Position numbers and translations under genes: made by a program. The notes beneath the pieces were generated by a model. That model saw only the letters and a program-made list of their open reading frames with translations, made no database searches and was not told where the DNA came from. DNA of 64,000 nucleotides from Actinacidiphila glaucinigra. Lineage in GTDB: Bacteria > Actinomycetota > Actinomycetes > Streptomycetales > Streptomycetaceae. Location: positions 186,001-250,000 of the forward strand of contig NZ_FZOF01000005.1 in NCBI RefSeq assembly GCF_900188405.1, in the 5' to 3' direction. Below, piece after piece: positions 47,773 to 56,033 of the stretch; the stretch's first letter is position 1, and the number at the start of each line of letters is the position of its first letter.

Positions 47773-48440
47773 TCAGGAGCCGGAGGAAGCGTCGTCCTTC
47801 CGCAACAGGGGTCCCCCGGCCGCCAGGCGCATGAGCGGGGTGTCGAAGCCGACGTCGGCGGCGGTGCGTTCGGCTCGCGTGGCGCTGCCGTCGAACCGGT
47901 GCCGGTAGCCGGACCAGGCCCGGCCGGCGATCGTGTCACCGCCGCTGCCCATCAGCGCCGCGAGCTCGACGGCCGCCCGGCCGATGCGGTCCCCAGCGCC
48001 GACGCACCCCAGTCCTCGGGGGCGGCGAAGACCGACGTCGGCACGGAGAGCGCGTGGGGCAGGCGAACATGGGACAGACGTGGTCCTCGACGACCAGCGC
48101 GTGACGCGGGCTGCCGGCCGTCGCGGCGAGCAGCACGGGCCTGGCGACGACGAGGCCATCGTCCAGGACGTCGAAGAACGACTTGAACAGGCCGCTCACA
48201 CCCGCGGTGCAGACCGGGGTCGCGGTGATCACGCCGTCGACGGCGGCCAGTTCTCCGATCGCCGCCCGCGGGCCGTCACCGGGATGCCCGGAGACGATCG
48301 CGCGGGCGATGTCGACGGCGAGCGGGCCGAGTGCGATCGAGATCGAGCGGGTGCGCCGTGCGGCCCATCCCGCCCGGCGCGGTGACGGCCCGGTGGACGA
48401 TGCGGTCTGCCGGCAGCCTCGAGCGTGGCCCGTCCCACCG
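47773..48440 (-). pseudogene. Decayed NADPH-dependent FMN reductase
   Basis: The clear core GVITATPVCTAGVSGLFKSFFDVLDDG and LLAATAGSPRHALVVEDHVCPMFA (SsuE-like FMN reductase, active-site Y/CTAGVSGLFKSFF) is in one frame. The N-terminal part is in a different frame (SRLPADRIVHRAVTA). The C-terminal tail, RIGRAAVELAALMGSGGDTIAGRAWSGYRHRFDG...DVGFDTPLMRL, is in a third. At least two frameshifts separate them and no frame gives a full product. The gene is in decay beside the lipoate ligase. An active relative is at 21267. Confidence 0.75.
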
Positions 48441-48454
48441 GCACCCGGGCAGGG

Positions 48455-49519
48455 TCACGGCACGCGGGCGGTCCACTCCGGGGAGCCGAACTTCGTGGCG
48501 ACGAGTTCCTCGGCGCGGGCCAGTTCCTCGGCCGTGACGCTCCCGTCGGTGAGGCCGTACCGGGCGCGGAAGGACTCGATCATGCGGTCGATGACCGCCT
48601 CGCGCGGCAGCCCGGTCTGGCGGCGCAGCGGGTCGACGCGCTTCTGGGCGCTGCGGGTGCCCTTGTCGGACATCTTCTCCCGCCCGATGCGAAGCACCTC
48701 GAGCATCTTGTCGGCGTCGATGTCGTAGGACATCGTCACGTGGTGCAGGACCGCCCCCGCCCCGCCGTCCGGGGCGACCACCCGCTTCTGCGCGGCGCCG
48801 GCGATCTTGCCGGCCTCGGTGGCGATGTCGTTCAGCGGCTGGTACCAGGCCTTGATGCCCATGTCGCCGAGGGCGTCGAGGACCCAGTCGTCGAGGTAGG
48901 CGTAGGAGTCGGCGAACGACAGCCCCGACACCAAGGACGCGGGCACCGAGAGGGAGTAGGTGATGGTGTTCCCGGGCTCCACGAACATCGCGCCGCCGCC
49001 CGAGATCCGCCGTACGACGGTCAGGCCGTGGCGCGCGGCGTTGTCGGCGTCGACCTCGTTCGCCAGGGACTGGAAGCTGCCGATGACGACCGCCGGGCCG
49101 CCCCATTCCCACACCCGCAGGGTCGGCGGGCGGCGGCCGGCCGCGACCTCGGCGGTGAGGACCTCGTCGAGGGCCATGTGCAGGGCCGGGGACTGCGGCG
49201 CCTCGTGGATCAGCTGCCAGTCGTAGTCGGTCCAGTCCGTGGCCTGGGCGAGGGCCCGCCGCACGGCGACGGCGATCCCCTCCGCGGTCAGGCCGTACAT
49301 GACCGTTCCCTCGGGCAGGGCCGCCTCGATCCGGGCCGCGAGGCCGGCGGCGTCGGTGTCGGCGGGGGCACCTTCGAGGGCGCGGTCGATGGCGGAGATC
49401 GCCTCGTCCGGCTCGAGGAAGAAGTCGCCGGCCACCCGGACGTCGCGGAGCACCCCGTCGTGGTCGTCGAGGTCCACGACCACGAGCTTCCCACCGGGCA
49501 CCTTGTACTCACCGTGCAT
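48455..49519 (-). CDS. lplA: Lipoate-protein ligase with N-terminal accessory domain
   Basis: The 354-aa protein starts at ATG 49519 with HGEYKVPGGKLVVVDLDDHDGVLRDVRVAGDFFLEPDEAI (in parts), which is the LplB/C-terminal-type accessory domain placed at the N-terminus. About residue 95 the LplA catalytic part starts: HMALDEVLTAEVAAGRRPPTLRVWEWGGPAVVIGSFQ, VVRRISGGGAMFVEPGNTITYSL, and NDIATEAGKIAGAAQKR with the lipoyl-AMP lysine. So the two modules are in permuted order. It attaches lipoate to E2 and GcvH domains with ATP. Confidence 0.88.
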   Translation of the reverse strand: MHGEYKVPGGKLVVVDLDDHDGVLRDVRVAGDFFLEPDEAISAIDRALEGAPADTDAAGLAARIEAALPEGTVMYGLTAEGIAVAVRRALAQATDWTDYDWQLIHEAPQSPALHMALDEVLTAEVAAGRRPPTLRVWEWGGPAVVIGSFQSLANEVDADNAARHGLTVVRRISGGGAMFVEPGNTITYSLSVPASLVSGLSFADSYAYLDDWVLDALGDMGIKAWYQPLNDIATEAGKIAGAAQKRVVAPDGGAGAVLHHVTMSYDIDADKMLEVLRIGREKMSDKGTRSAQKRVDPLRRQTGLPREAVIDRMIESFRARYGLTDGSVTAEELARAEELVATKFGSPEWTARVP

Positions 49520-49679
49520 GACGACGACAACCGTCCCGGCCGTCTCTTTAGTCCCGGCGGCTGCGCCGGGCACGGACGGGGCGGGCGCGGCGCTCTCCGC
49601 CACGGGGCGGATGTGCCTGTACTGAGGGGGCCGGCGATGGAACACTGAATCCGCAACCAGTCGTTCAGGGGGATCCGAC

Positions 49680-50588
49680 ATGACTGCCGCCCGGCCGGGC
49701 CACGAGCCCGCCACCGGTTCACCGCTCGCCGTGCAGCGCGGGGGACCGACCGTGCTGCGCATCGTCCTGGGCACGCAGCTGCGCCGGCTGCGCGAGTCCC
49801 GGCGGATCAGCCGCGAGGCGGCCGGTGAGGCGATCCGCGCGTCGCACGCGAAGATCAGCCGCCTGGAGCTGGGCCGGGTGGGCTTCAAGGAGCGCGACGT
49901 CGCCGACCTGCTCACCCTGTACGGCGTGACCGACGCCCAGGAGCGCGCCGACCTGCTGGCGCTGGCCCACCGGGCCAACACACCCGGCTGGTGGCACCAG
50001 TACGCCGACGTCCTGCCGAGCTGGTTCGAGACGCACATCGGCCTCGAGGAGGCCGCGCACACCATCCGCACCTACGAGGTGCAGTTCGTCCCCGGCCTGC
50101 TGCAGACCGAGGCGTACGCCCGGGCCGTCACCCGGCTCGGTCACCCCCGCGCCTCCGAGCGGGAGATCAGCCGCCGCGTCGACCTGCGGATGACCCGTCA
50201 GGCCCTGCTCTCCAAGCAGGACGCGCCGCAGCTGTGGGTGGTGCTCGACGAGGCCTGCCTCCACCGGCCGCTCGGCGGCGCGGAGGTGATGCGGGGTCAG
50301 CTGGAGCATCTGATGAAGGTCGCCGCCCTCCCCAACGTGACGCTGCAGATCGCCCCGTTCGACATCGGCGGTCTGGCCGCCGCGGGCGGCCCCGTCACCA
50401 TCCTGCGCTTCTCCGAGCCCGACCTGCCCGACATCGTCTACCTGGAGCAGCTGACCAGCGCGCTCTACCTGGACAAGCAGGACGACGTCGAGCACTACCT
50501 GACCGTCATGGACCGGCTCGCGGCCGAGTCGCAGCCGCCCCGCAACACCGGCCGGATCCTGACCCGGCTCGTCGACCGGCTGGGCTGA
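49680..50588 (+). CDS. XRE/DUF5753-type transcriptional regulator
   Basis: The 302-aa protein has a helix-turn-helix of XRE type (LRRLRESRRISREAAGEAIRASHAKISRLELGR) and then the DUF5753 domain (GWWHQYADVLPSWFETHIGLEEAAHTIRTYEVQFVPGLLQTEAYARAV in parts). These paralogous proteins regulate antibiotic production and development in streptomycetes, commonly with a DUF397 partner. None is adjacent. The PF04672 methyltransferase follows in the same direction. GGGGGA precedes the ATG. Confidence 0.93.
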   Translation: MTAARPGHEPATGSPLAVQRGGPTVLRIVLGTQLRRLRESRRISREAAGEAIRASHAKISRLELGRVGFKERDVADLLTLYGVTDAQERADLLALAHRANTPGWWHQYADVLPSWFETHIGLEEAAHTIRTYEVQFVPGLLQTEAYARAVTRLGHPRASEREISRRVDLRMTRQALLSKQDAPQLWVVLDEACLHRPLGGAEVMRGQLEHLMKVAALPNVTLQIAPFDIGGLAAAGGPVTILRFSEPDLPDIVYLEQLTSALYLDKQDDVEHYLTVMDRLAAESQPPRNTGRILTRLVDRLG

Positions 50589-50670
50589 GCACCGCCGCCG
50601 TGGGTGAACTGCCCGCGACCTTCCCTAGGATGACGGTTGCCCGGCGTCATCGCGGAGAAGGATGGATGTC

Positions 50671-51492
50671 ATGACGGACGACGTCTCCTGGGTCGACCAG
50701 ACCAAACCAAGCATCGCGCGCGTCTACGACTACCTGCTCGGCGGCAAGGACAACTACGCCGTCGACCGGGAGATCGGCGATGTGTTCAAGCAGGACCTGC
50801 CCGGCTCGGTGGCCATCGCCTTCGCCAACCGTGCGGCGCTGATCCGTGCGATCCGGGAGATCGCCACCACGACCGGTGTACGGCAGTTCGTCGACCTCGG
50901 CAGCGGTCTGCCGACCGCGGACAACGTCCACCAGGTCGCCCAGCGGCACGTGCCCGGCTCCACGGTGGTGTACGTGGACAGCGACCCGATCGTGCTCGCC
51001 CACGGCAGGGCGCTGCTGGAGCAGAACGACGACACCCGCGTCATCCAGGCCGACATACGCGAACCCGAGGTCATCCGGAACCACCCGCACACCCTCGAGG
51101 TGATCGACTTCGACAAGCCCGTCGCCGTCATCCTCAGCGCGATCCTCCACCACGTGAACGACGACGAGGACCCGAAGGGCATCGTCGACTACTGGCGCGA
51201 CCAAGTCCCCGCCGGCAGCTACTTCTTCGTCAGCCACTTCCGGTCCGGCAACAACCCGGAGACGGCCGAGGCGGAGCGCATCCTCCAGCAGACCTTCGGC
51301 CGCGGCCGGTGGCGCACCGACAAGGAGATCGAGGACCTGCTGGACGGCTTGGAGATCCTGGAGCCGGGGATCGTCCCCGCGTCGCTGTGGCGCCCGGACG
51401 CGGGCGACGGCGTCTCCCGCATCGGCGACGCCGAGCGCGAACTCACCGTCTGGGAACGGCTCATCGCCGCCGGGCTGGCCCGGAAGCCGTAA
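50671..51492 (+). CDS. SAM-dependent methyltransferase (PF04672/DUF574 type)
   Basis: The 273-aa protein begins after GGAGAAGG with MTDDVSW...KPSIARVYDYLLGGKDNYAVDREIGD, the invariant DUF574 start. The SAM site includes QFVDLGSGLPTADNVHQVAQRHVPGSTVVYVDSDPIVLAHGRALL, the acidic loop VIQADIREPE, and LSAILHHVNDDEDP. Such enzymes are found in many copies in streptomycetes and their substrates are unknown. Start at 50671 chosen from ribosome-binding-site spacing over an in-frame ATG at 50662. Confidence 0.93.
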   Translation: MTDDVSWVDQTKPSIARVYDYLLGGKDNYAVDREIGDVFKQDLPGSVAIAFANRAALIRAIREIATTTGVRQFVDLGSGLPTADNVHQVAQRHVPGSTVVYVDSDPIVLAHGRALLEQNDDTRVIQADIREPEVIRNHPHTLEVIDFDKPVAVILSAILHHVNDDEDPKGIVDYWRDQVPAGSYFFVSHFRSGNNPETAEAERILQQTFGRGRWRTDKEIEDLLDGLEILEPGIVPASLWRPDAGDGVSRIGDAERELTVWERLIAAGLARKP

Positions 51493-51524
51493 CCGCGGGC
51501 CCATCCCCGCCGCCCCACGTCACA

Positions 51525-51556
51525 CGCGCGCGCGTCAACTCCGCGACGCGCGCGCG
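51525..51556 (+). terminator. Long GC hairpin after the methyltransferase
   Basis: CGCGCGCGCGTC and GACGCGCGCGCG pair perfectly over 12 bases around the loop AACTCCGC. It begins 33 bases after the stop of the methyltransferase gene. Confidence 0.7.
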
Positions 51557-51760
51557 ACGATGGCCCGCACCGCCGGGCACGGCGGCAAGAGCGGCCCGGG
51601 ACCGCCGGGGGCCACTCCGGGGCCCCGGGTCCGCTGTGTTCATCAGACACCCCGTGACGCGATCCGGCGAGCCGGACTGACCCACCCGGGTTCCCGCGCA
51701 ACCAGGCGCGATGGACACATGTGTGACGGGCCGTCCGGGACGCCGGGGGCGAGCGTGCCG

Positions 51761-52027
51761 TCAGCGGCTGTCGCCGCGCCAGTCCCAGTGGACGGCGTCC
51801 TCCGCGCGAGGGGCGTACCGGGCGCGGCCGCCCGCGCCGAACCGGCCGACGTCGGTGCGCAGCTCGGCACCCGCCGAATGCTGCGAATCCGTCCAGCCGG
51901 TCACGTCGAGGAGCAGCCCGTCCAGCGGGCCGCCGACCAGCTCCCGGTAGAGGTGCCCGGGCCGGGGGCCGGGATCCGGGTCGTCGACATCAGCACCGTA
52001 GACCCTGGGTCGCATCAGCTCGTCCAT
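51761..52027 (-). CDS. Hypothetical protein (88 aa)
   Basis: A leftward ORF from ATG 52027 (GGAG nearby) encodes MDELMRPRVYGADVDDPDPGPRPGHLYRELVGGPLDGLLLDVTG... followed by a Trp/Arg-rich end (AVHWDWRGDSR). The soluble acidic-to-neutral product has natural composition. I do not recognise the family; the YRELVGGPLDGL segment recurs in small streptomycete proteins. An internal ATG at 52015 is another possible start. Confidence 0.55.
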   Translation of the reverse strand: MDELMRPRVYGADVDDPDPGPRPGHLYRELVGGPLDGLLLDVTGWTDSQHSAGAELRTDVGRFGAGGRARYAPRAEDAVHWDWRGDSR

Positions 52028-52409
52028 GGTCTCCACGGTGTCACCCGGCACCGACAATCCCCCGGGGCACGGCCCGCGCCGGCCCGGAGGGAGCCCGGAC
52101 CGGCGCGGGAAGCAGGCGGGTGCCGGTCGCCGCTCGCCGGCGTCCGCGTGGAGACCGGACCACTGCGCGGTCCCCACGGCGCCAGGCGGCGTACTCCCGC
52201 CACCGGTCACCCGCGTCAGGTGCAACCGGTGGGCGGACGCGGTCATTCCCGTCGCGGGCGGCGGGACCGCCGAGGGCGGGCGTCACGGACGGTTCCCCTT
52301 CCGTGACGCAGGACGTTTGTACCGAATGGAAGATTTCGTTTATACCTGGATAAAGAGCCCATAAGGCTCCAAGCCGTGCCCGCTCTCCGCGCACCTCGAG
52401 GAGTACCGG

Positions 52410-52625
52410 ATGTCCCACGGAGCACACTCCGCTCCCGCCGTCCCGCACCCCGACCCGGTCTCGGCACGCGACTGCCCGTCCTGCCTCGGGTGGGGCACCC
52501 GGATCACGGCGCGGGGGCACCAGTTGTGCTCCGCGTGCCAGCACCCCGCGCCACCGCCCGCGCCGCCGGCCGCCGAAGCCCCGGTTCCGGCGGAACTCCG
52601 GCGGTGCGGGCCCCCGGCCGCCTGA
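52410..52625 (+). CDS. Small double-CxxC protein, copy 2
   Basis: The 71-aa product has CPSCLGWGTRITARGHQLCSACQ (quoted in part), a two-CxxC finger with 14 residues between pairs, like the protein at 23474 (CRTCRGWGT...LCRGCQ). The tail is Pro/Ala-rich. GAGGAG precedes the ATG. The shared GWGT and CQ corners indicate paralogy. The next gene is an ion channel but the spacing does not suggest an operon. Confidence 0.7.
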   Translation: MSHGAHSAPAVPHPDPVSARDCPSCLGWGTRITARGHQLCSACQHPAPPPAPPAAEAPVPAELRRCGPPAA

Positions 52626-52802
52626 GCACCCGGCCCACCGGCCCGCCCGCGGCACGATGCGGCCATGAGCACAGAGGGCCGAACCGCCCACTCTCACAGT
52701 GCAGTTCCGCCGCTTCCCGGGCCCCTCGGCCCGCCTGTCCGAATAAGATCCACTTCAGTCGGGTCAACAGGCAGGCGGCAGCGGAGGACCGGGTACACGC
52801 AC

Positions 52803-53771
52803 ATGGCCGAACAGATCGCCAATCCCCCTCCGGGCCGTGCCGCGCTCGCCGTACGGTGCCGTGAGGTCGTCGAGTCCGAGTGGTTCGGCGTCACCGTCTT
52901 CGCCCTCGTCCTCGCCAACGCGGCCGTCCTCGGCGTCGAGACGTACGACGGGATCACCGCCCGCTGGCACGGCTCCCTGAAGCTGGTGGAGCACTGCTTC
53001 CTCGCGGTCTTCACCGCCGAGGTCGTCTTACGGGCCTGCGCCCACGCCGACCGCCCCCGGGATTTCCTCCGCGACCCGTGGAACCTCTTCGACCTGGCCG
53101 TGGTGACGCTGGCGTACCTGCCCTTCGCACGCGAGAACGCCACGGTGCTGCGCCTGCTGCGGCTGGCCCGGGTCGTACGTGCGGCGCGCTTCCTGCCGCA
53201 GCTGCGCATCATCATCGTGGCCGTCGGCAAAAGCCTGCCGGGCACGCTCAGCTTCCTGCTGGTCGGCACCATGCTGCTGTACGTCTACGCCATGACCGGC
53301 TGGGTCTTCTTCGCCGACGCCGACCCCGAGCACTACGGGTCCATCGGGCGGGCCGCCCTGTCGCTCTTCCTCCTGATCACCCTGGACGGCATCGGCGACG
53401 CCGTCCACGGCGGCCTGCAGATCTCGCGGTGGAGCCTGCTCTACTACGCCTCGTATGTGCTGATCGGCTCGTTCGTGCTGGTCAATCTGCTCATCGGCGT
53501 GGTCATCAGCTCGCTGGAGGAGGCCAGGCAGCTGGAGCACGAGCGCGAGCACGAGGCATCGCAGCAGAATGCCGACGGAGACGGAGAGCCATCGTGCGAC
53601 CTGCGGGAACGCATCGCCACCGCCCGGCGGGCCCTGGACGAACTGGAGGAGGGGCTGGCTCTCGTCGGCGCGCGGAGCGCGGGCCCGGAAGCCGTCATCG
53701 CCGCGGCCGTCCCGCCCCCTGAGCCCGCCTCGTCCGGCGCGCGCCCGGCCGGGTCACCGGCACCGACCTGA
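52803..53771 (+). CDS. Voltage-gated-type ion channel
   Basis: The 322-aa protein from ATG 52803 has six membrane spans like the NaChBac/BacNav class. S4 is VLRLLRLARVVRAARFLPQLR with arginines every third residue. The pore loop reads ALSLFLLITLDGIGDAVHGG, where bacterial sodium channels have TLESWAS. The acid of the selectivity filter is thus Asp in TLDGIG, so selectivity may differ. A coiled-coil-like C-terminal tail (LEEARQLEHEREHEASQQN) is typical of these homotetramers. The upstream in-frame extension lacks a ribosome-binding site. Confidence 0.88.
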   Translation: MAEQIANPPPGRAALAVRCREVVESEWFGVTVFALVLANAAVLGVETYDGITARWHGSLKLVEHCFLAVFTAEVVLRACAHADRPRDFLRDPWNLFDLAVVTLAYLPFARENATVLRLLRLARVVRAARFLPQLRIIIVAVGKSLPGTLSFLLVGTMLLYVYAMTGWVFFADADPEHYGSIGRAALSLFLLITLDGIGDAVHGGLQISRWSLLYYASYVLIGSFVLVNLLIGVVISSLEEARQLEHEREHEASQQNADGDGEPSCDLRERIATARRALDELEEGLALVGARSAGPEAVIAAAVPPPEPASSGARPAGSPAPT

Positions 53772-53817
53772 GGCCGCGCGCCGCACGCCAGGCGCCCGCG
53801 TCGTACCCCCGGTGGGG

Positions 53818-54105
53818 TCAGAGCGTCAGGACGCGGCCGAACAACCCCACGGCGATCAGGAGCGTGACGGCGAAGATCGCCACCAGGGCCACGACCTCCC
53901 AGGTCTTCGGGACCTCGGGGGGTTCGGCGTACGAGATCCCCGCGGTGGTGCTCTCCTCGCAGGCCGGCGTCGGAGTGGGCGCCACCCGGGCGCGGTGCGG
54001 GCGCAGGGCGGGCGCGGGCTGCGCCGCGGCGCCGCTCGCGGCGACGAAGCCCGGGCCGATCGTGGGGCCGATCGACGGCCTGGGACGGATCAGTGTGTCG
54101 GACAT
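53818..54105 (-). CDS. Small single-span membrane protein
   Basis: The start at ATG 54105 has GGAG nine bases upstream. The 95-aa product MSDTLIRPRPSIGPTIGPG... is Pro/Ala/Arg-rich and flexible for 65 residues, then has one membrane segment, VVALVAIFAVTLLIAVGLFGRVL, at its C-terminus. It resembles no known domain. Tail-anchored topology with the N-terminus in the cytoplasm seems likely. Confidence 0.7.
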   Translation of the reverse strand: MSDTLIRPRPSIGPTIGPGFVAASGAAAQPAPALRPHRARVAPTPTPACEESTTAGISYAEPPEVPKTWEVVALVAIFAVTLLIAVGLFGRVLTL

Positions 54106-54424
54106 GCTCACCACTCCGGACGTTCCTCTGGCGGAGACGGGATCGCTCCGCGCGGCGTCACGTCGGGCGGCGGCAGTCGGCACGCTCCGGAACCTCGTCT
54201 CGGTCCGCGGAGGTCTTCGCTGTCCACTGCCCGGGCAATTCATCTTATATCCGCACGAAGAGTTCCACGCTCAGCGGCTCTCCGCCCCGTCGACGCGCGT
54301 GATCACCTCGTCACGCATGGTGGCCGACCGCACTCGTCCCCCTCGCGGAACCGCACGATCCCCTCGGGACGGGAGAGGATGAGGCGTGGGCTCACGGGGG
54401 CAACGCCGAGGGAGAGCGCTGAAG
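54106..54424. other. Divergent gap between a small membrane protein and a patatin gene
   Basis: This 319-base region has A/T-rich pockets (CATCTTATATCC near 54242-54253) that may be promoter elements for the leftward gene. No ORF with reasonable composition and ribosome-binding site is visible, and no RNA gene. Confidence 0.4.
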
Positions 54425-55270
54425 ATGACCGACGCACTGGTGCTCGGCGGCGGCGGAGTCGCCGGGATCGCCTGGATCACCGGACTGCTGGCCGGGCTCG
54501 CGGACGCGGGGCGGGATGTGACGGGTGCCGAGGTGCTGGTCGGGACGTCGGCGGGGGCGACGGTCGCGGCGCAACTGGGCAGCGGGCTGCCGCTGGACGA
54601 GCTCTACGCCCGGCAGACCGAGCCGGAGCTGCAGTCGGCCGAGATCATGGCCGACGTGGATCTGGCGAACTTCGGCGCGGGCATCGCCGAAGTGCTGCAG
54701 GGCATCGCCTCCGTCCCCGACATGCGGCGCGCGGTCGGCCGGTACGCCCTCGGCACCGAGACCGTGCCGGAGGCGGAACGGCGTCGGGTGATCGAGTCCC
54801 GTCTCCCCTCGCACGACTGGCCCGCGTCCCGGACGGTGCGCATCGTCGCCGTGGACGCGGAGACCGGGCAGCCGCGGGTCTTCGACGGCTCGTCCGGGGT
54901 GGCCCTCGTGGACGCCGTCGCCGCGAGCTGCGCCGTGCCCGGCATCTGGCCGCCGGTGACGATCGACGGTCGGCGCTTCGTGGACGGCGGGGTGCGGTCC
55001 GCCTCGAACACCGACTACGCCGGGGGCGCCTCGCGCGTACTGGCGATCGTGCCGATGGGGGCCACGGAGCTGTTCCCCAGCGAGCACCCCCTGGAGCTCG
55101 CCGTGGCGGAACTGCGGGCCGCCGGCGCCGAAGTCGCCGTCGTCGGACCGGACGAAGCGTCGGTGGCGGCGATCGGCACGAACCCCCTCGACCCCGCCAC
55201 CCGCCGCCCCGCCGCCGAGGCCGGCCGGGCGCAAGGCCGTGAACTGCGGCCCCTGTGGAGCGGGGCGTGA
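54425..55270 (+). CDS. Patatin-like phospholipase
   Basis: The 281-aa protein from ATG 54425 has GGGGVAGI (oxyanion Gly-rich loop), VLVGTSAGATVA (nucleophile Ser in G-x-S-x-G) and RFVDGGV (catalytic Asp), the complete Ser-Asp dyad of patatin-like esterases. It hydrolyses lipid acyl chains, acting in the cytosol or at the membrane. GGGAGAGCGCTGAAG precedes the start. Confidence 0.92.
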   Translation: MTDALVLGGGGVAGIAWITGLLAGLADAGRDVTGAEVLVGTSAGATVAAQLGSGLPLDELYARQTEPELQSAEIMADVDLANFGAGIAEVLQGIASVPDMRRAVGRYALGTETVPEAERRRVIESRLPSHDWPASRTVRIVAVDAETGQPRVFDGSSGVALVDAVAASCAVPGIWPPVTIDGRRFVDGGVRSASNTDYAGGASRVLAIVPMGATELFPSEHPLELAVAELRAAGAEVAVVGPDEASVAAIGTNPLDPATRRPAAEAGRAQGRELRPLWSGA

Positions 55271-55351
55271 CCGCGCGGCTGCCCCGCCGAGACCTGCCTG
55301 ACCGTCAGACCCGGCTGAGCAACGGCGCAGCACCGCGAGTTCAGCCTCGGT

Positions 55352-55364
55352 GACCTTGAAGGTC
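55352..55364. promoter_or_regulatory. Short perfect palindrome upstream of the next hypothetical gene
   Basis: GACCTT-G-AAGGTC is a perfect 6-1-6 palindrome about 94 bases upstream of the start at 55458. It may be an operator; no regulator family is suggested. Confidence 0.3.
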
Positions 55365-55457
55365 GCGGTGTGGGCTGACTGCTGCCACCGCCCCGGCCGG
55401 TCGTCCCACCGCCGCCCTGATACGCGGGTCGTGAGCCGGGTGAGCGATCATCGTGCG

Positions 55458-56003
55458 ATGGACGTGGACACCTGGCCGGTTCTCCCGGACACGGAACGGG
55501 ATCAGTGGAACTACCTCCCCGGCCGGACCCTGGGGCCGCTGCGCATGGACATGCACCGGGAAGAGGTCATCGCGGCTCTGGACGCGCACGGCTTCACCTC
55601 CAAGTCCGACGGATACAGCCCAGGGTGGGATCCCGTCTGCTTCGCCAAGGAAAGCTCCCCCCTGAGCCAGGCGGCGGTGGAGTGCTACTTCTACACGGAC
55701 GGAGAGCTGGCCTACGTCCAGGTCGACGGACGCCTGGGGCCCCAGGTGACCTGCGAGGGAATCCGGCTCATCGGCCGTGTCCCGTCACAGCTCGCGCAGG
55801 AGATGGAAGCTCACGCGAACGCGCACGACATCGGCGTGCGGTACAGCCCCGCAGGAGACTTCTCCTGCGACGGCTTCCAACTCGAACTCGGAGCCCAGCG
55901 CGCCGGTGACCAGGTCGTGTCCTGGGCCCTGTTCTTCATCTCGGGAGACGACCACTCCAACACACGCGACAACGCGCCCAAAGCGGTGTGGCACCGCTGG
56001 TAG
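55458..56003 (+). CDS. Hypothetical protein (181 aa)
   Basis: The product from ATG 55458 is a soluble protein with repeated aromatic residues (MDVDTWPVLPDTERDQWNYLPGRTLGPLRMDM in part) and a predicted alpha/beta fold; YFYTDGELAYVQVDGRLGPQVTCEGIRLIG looks like a small beta-sheet. It resembles stand-alone streptomycete proteins of unknown function. The GTG at 55440 in frame is an alternative start. Base composition is slightly less GC-biased than neighbours. Confidence 0.65.
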   Translation: MDVDTWPVLPDTERDQWNYLPGRTLGPLRMDMHREEVIAALDAHGFTSKSDGYSPGWDPVCFAKESSPLSQAAVECYFYTDGELAYVQVDGRLGPQVTCEGIRLIGRVPSQLAQEMEAHANAHDIGVRYSPAGDFSCDGFQLELGAQRAGDQVVSWALFFISGDDHSNTRDNAPKAVWHRW

Positions 56004-56033
56004 AAGCACCGGCCCGCGTCCCGCGCCGCCCGC

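Noticed and set aside
48425..49648. 407-aa rightward ORF opposite the lipoate ligase
   Set aside because: It covers the ligase gene in antisense and has no known domain.
55290..55380. Possible remnant of a transposase or other gene on the minus strand (KVTEAELAVLRR)
   Set aside because: Only about 12 meaningful residues, too short to assign; no inverted repeats or target duplications nearby.
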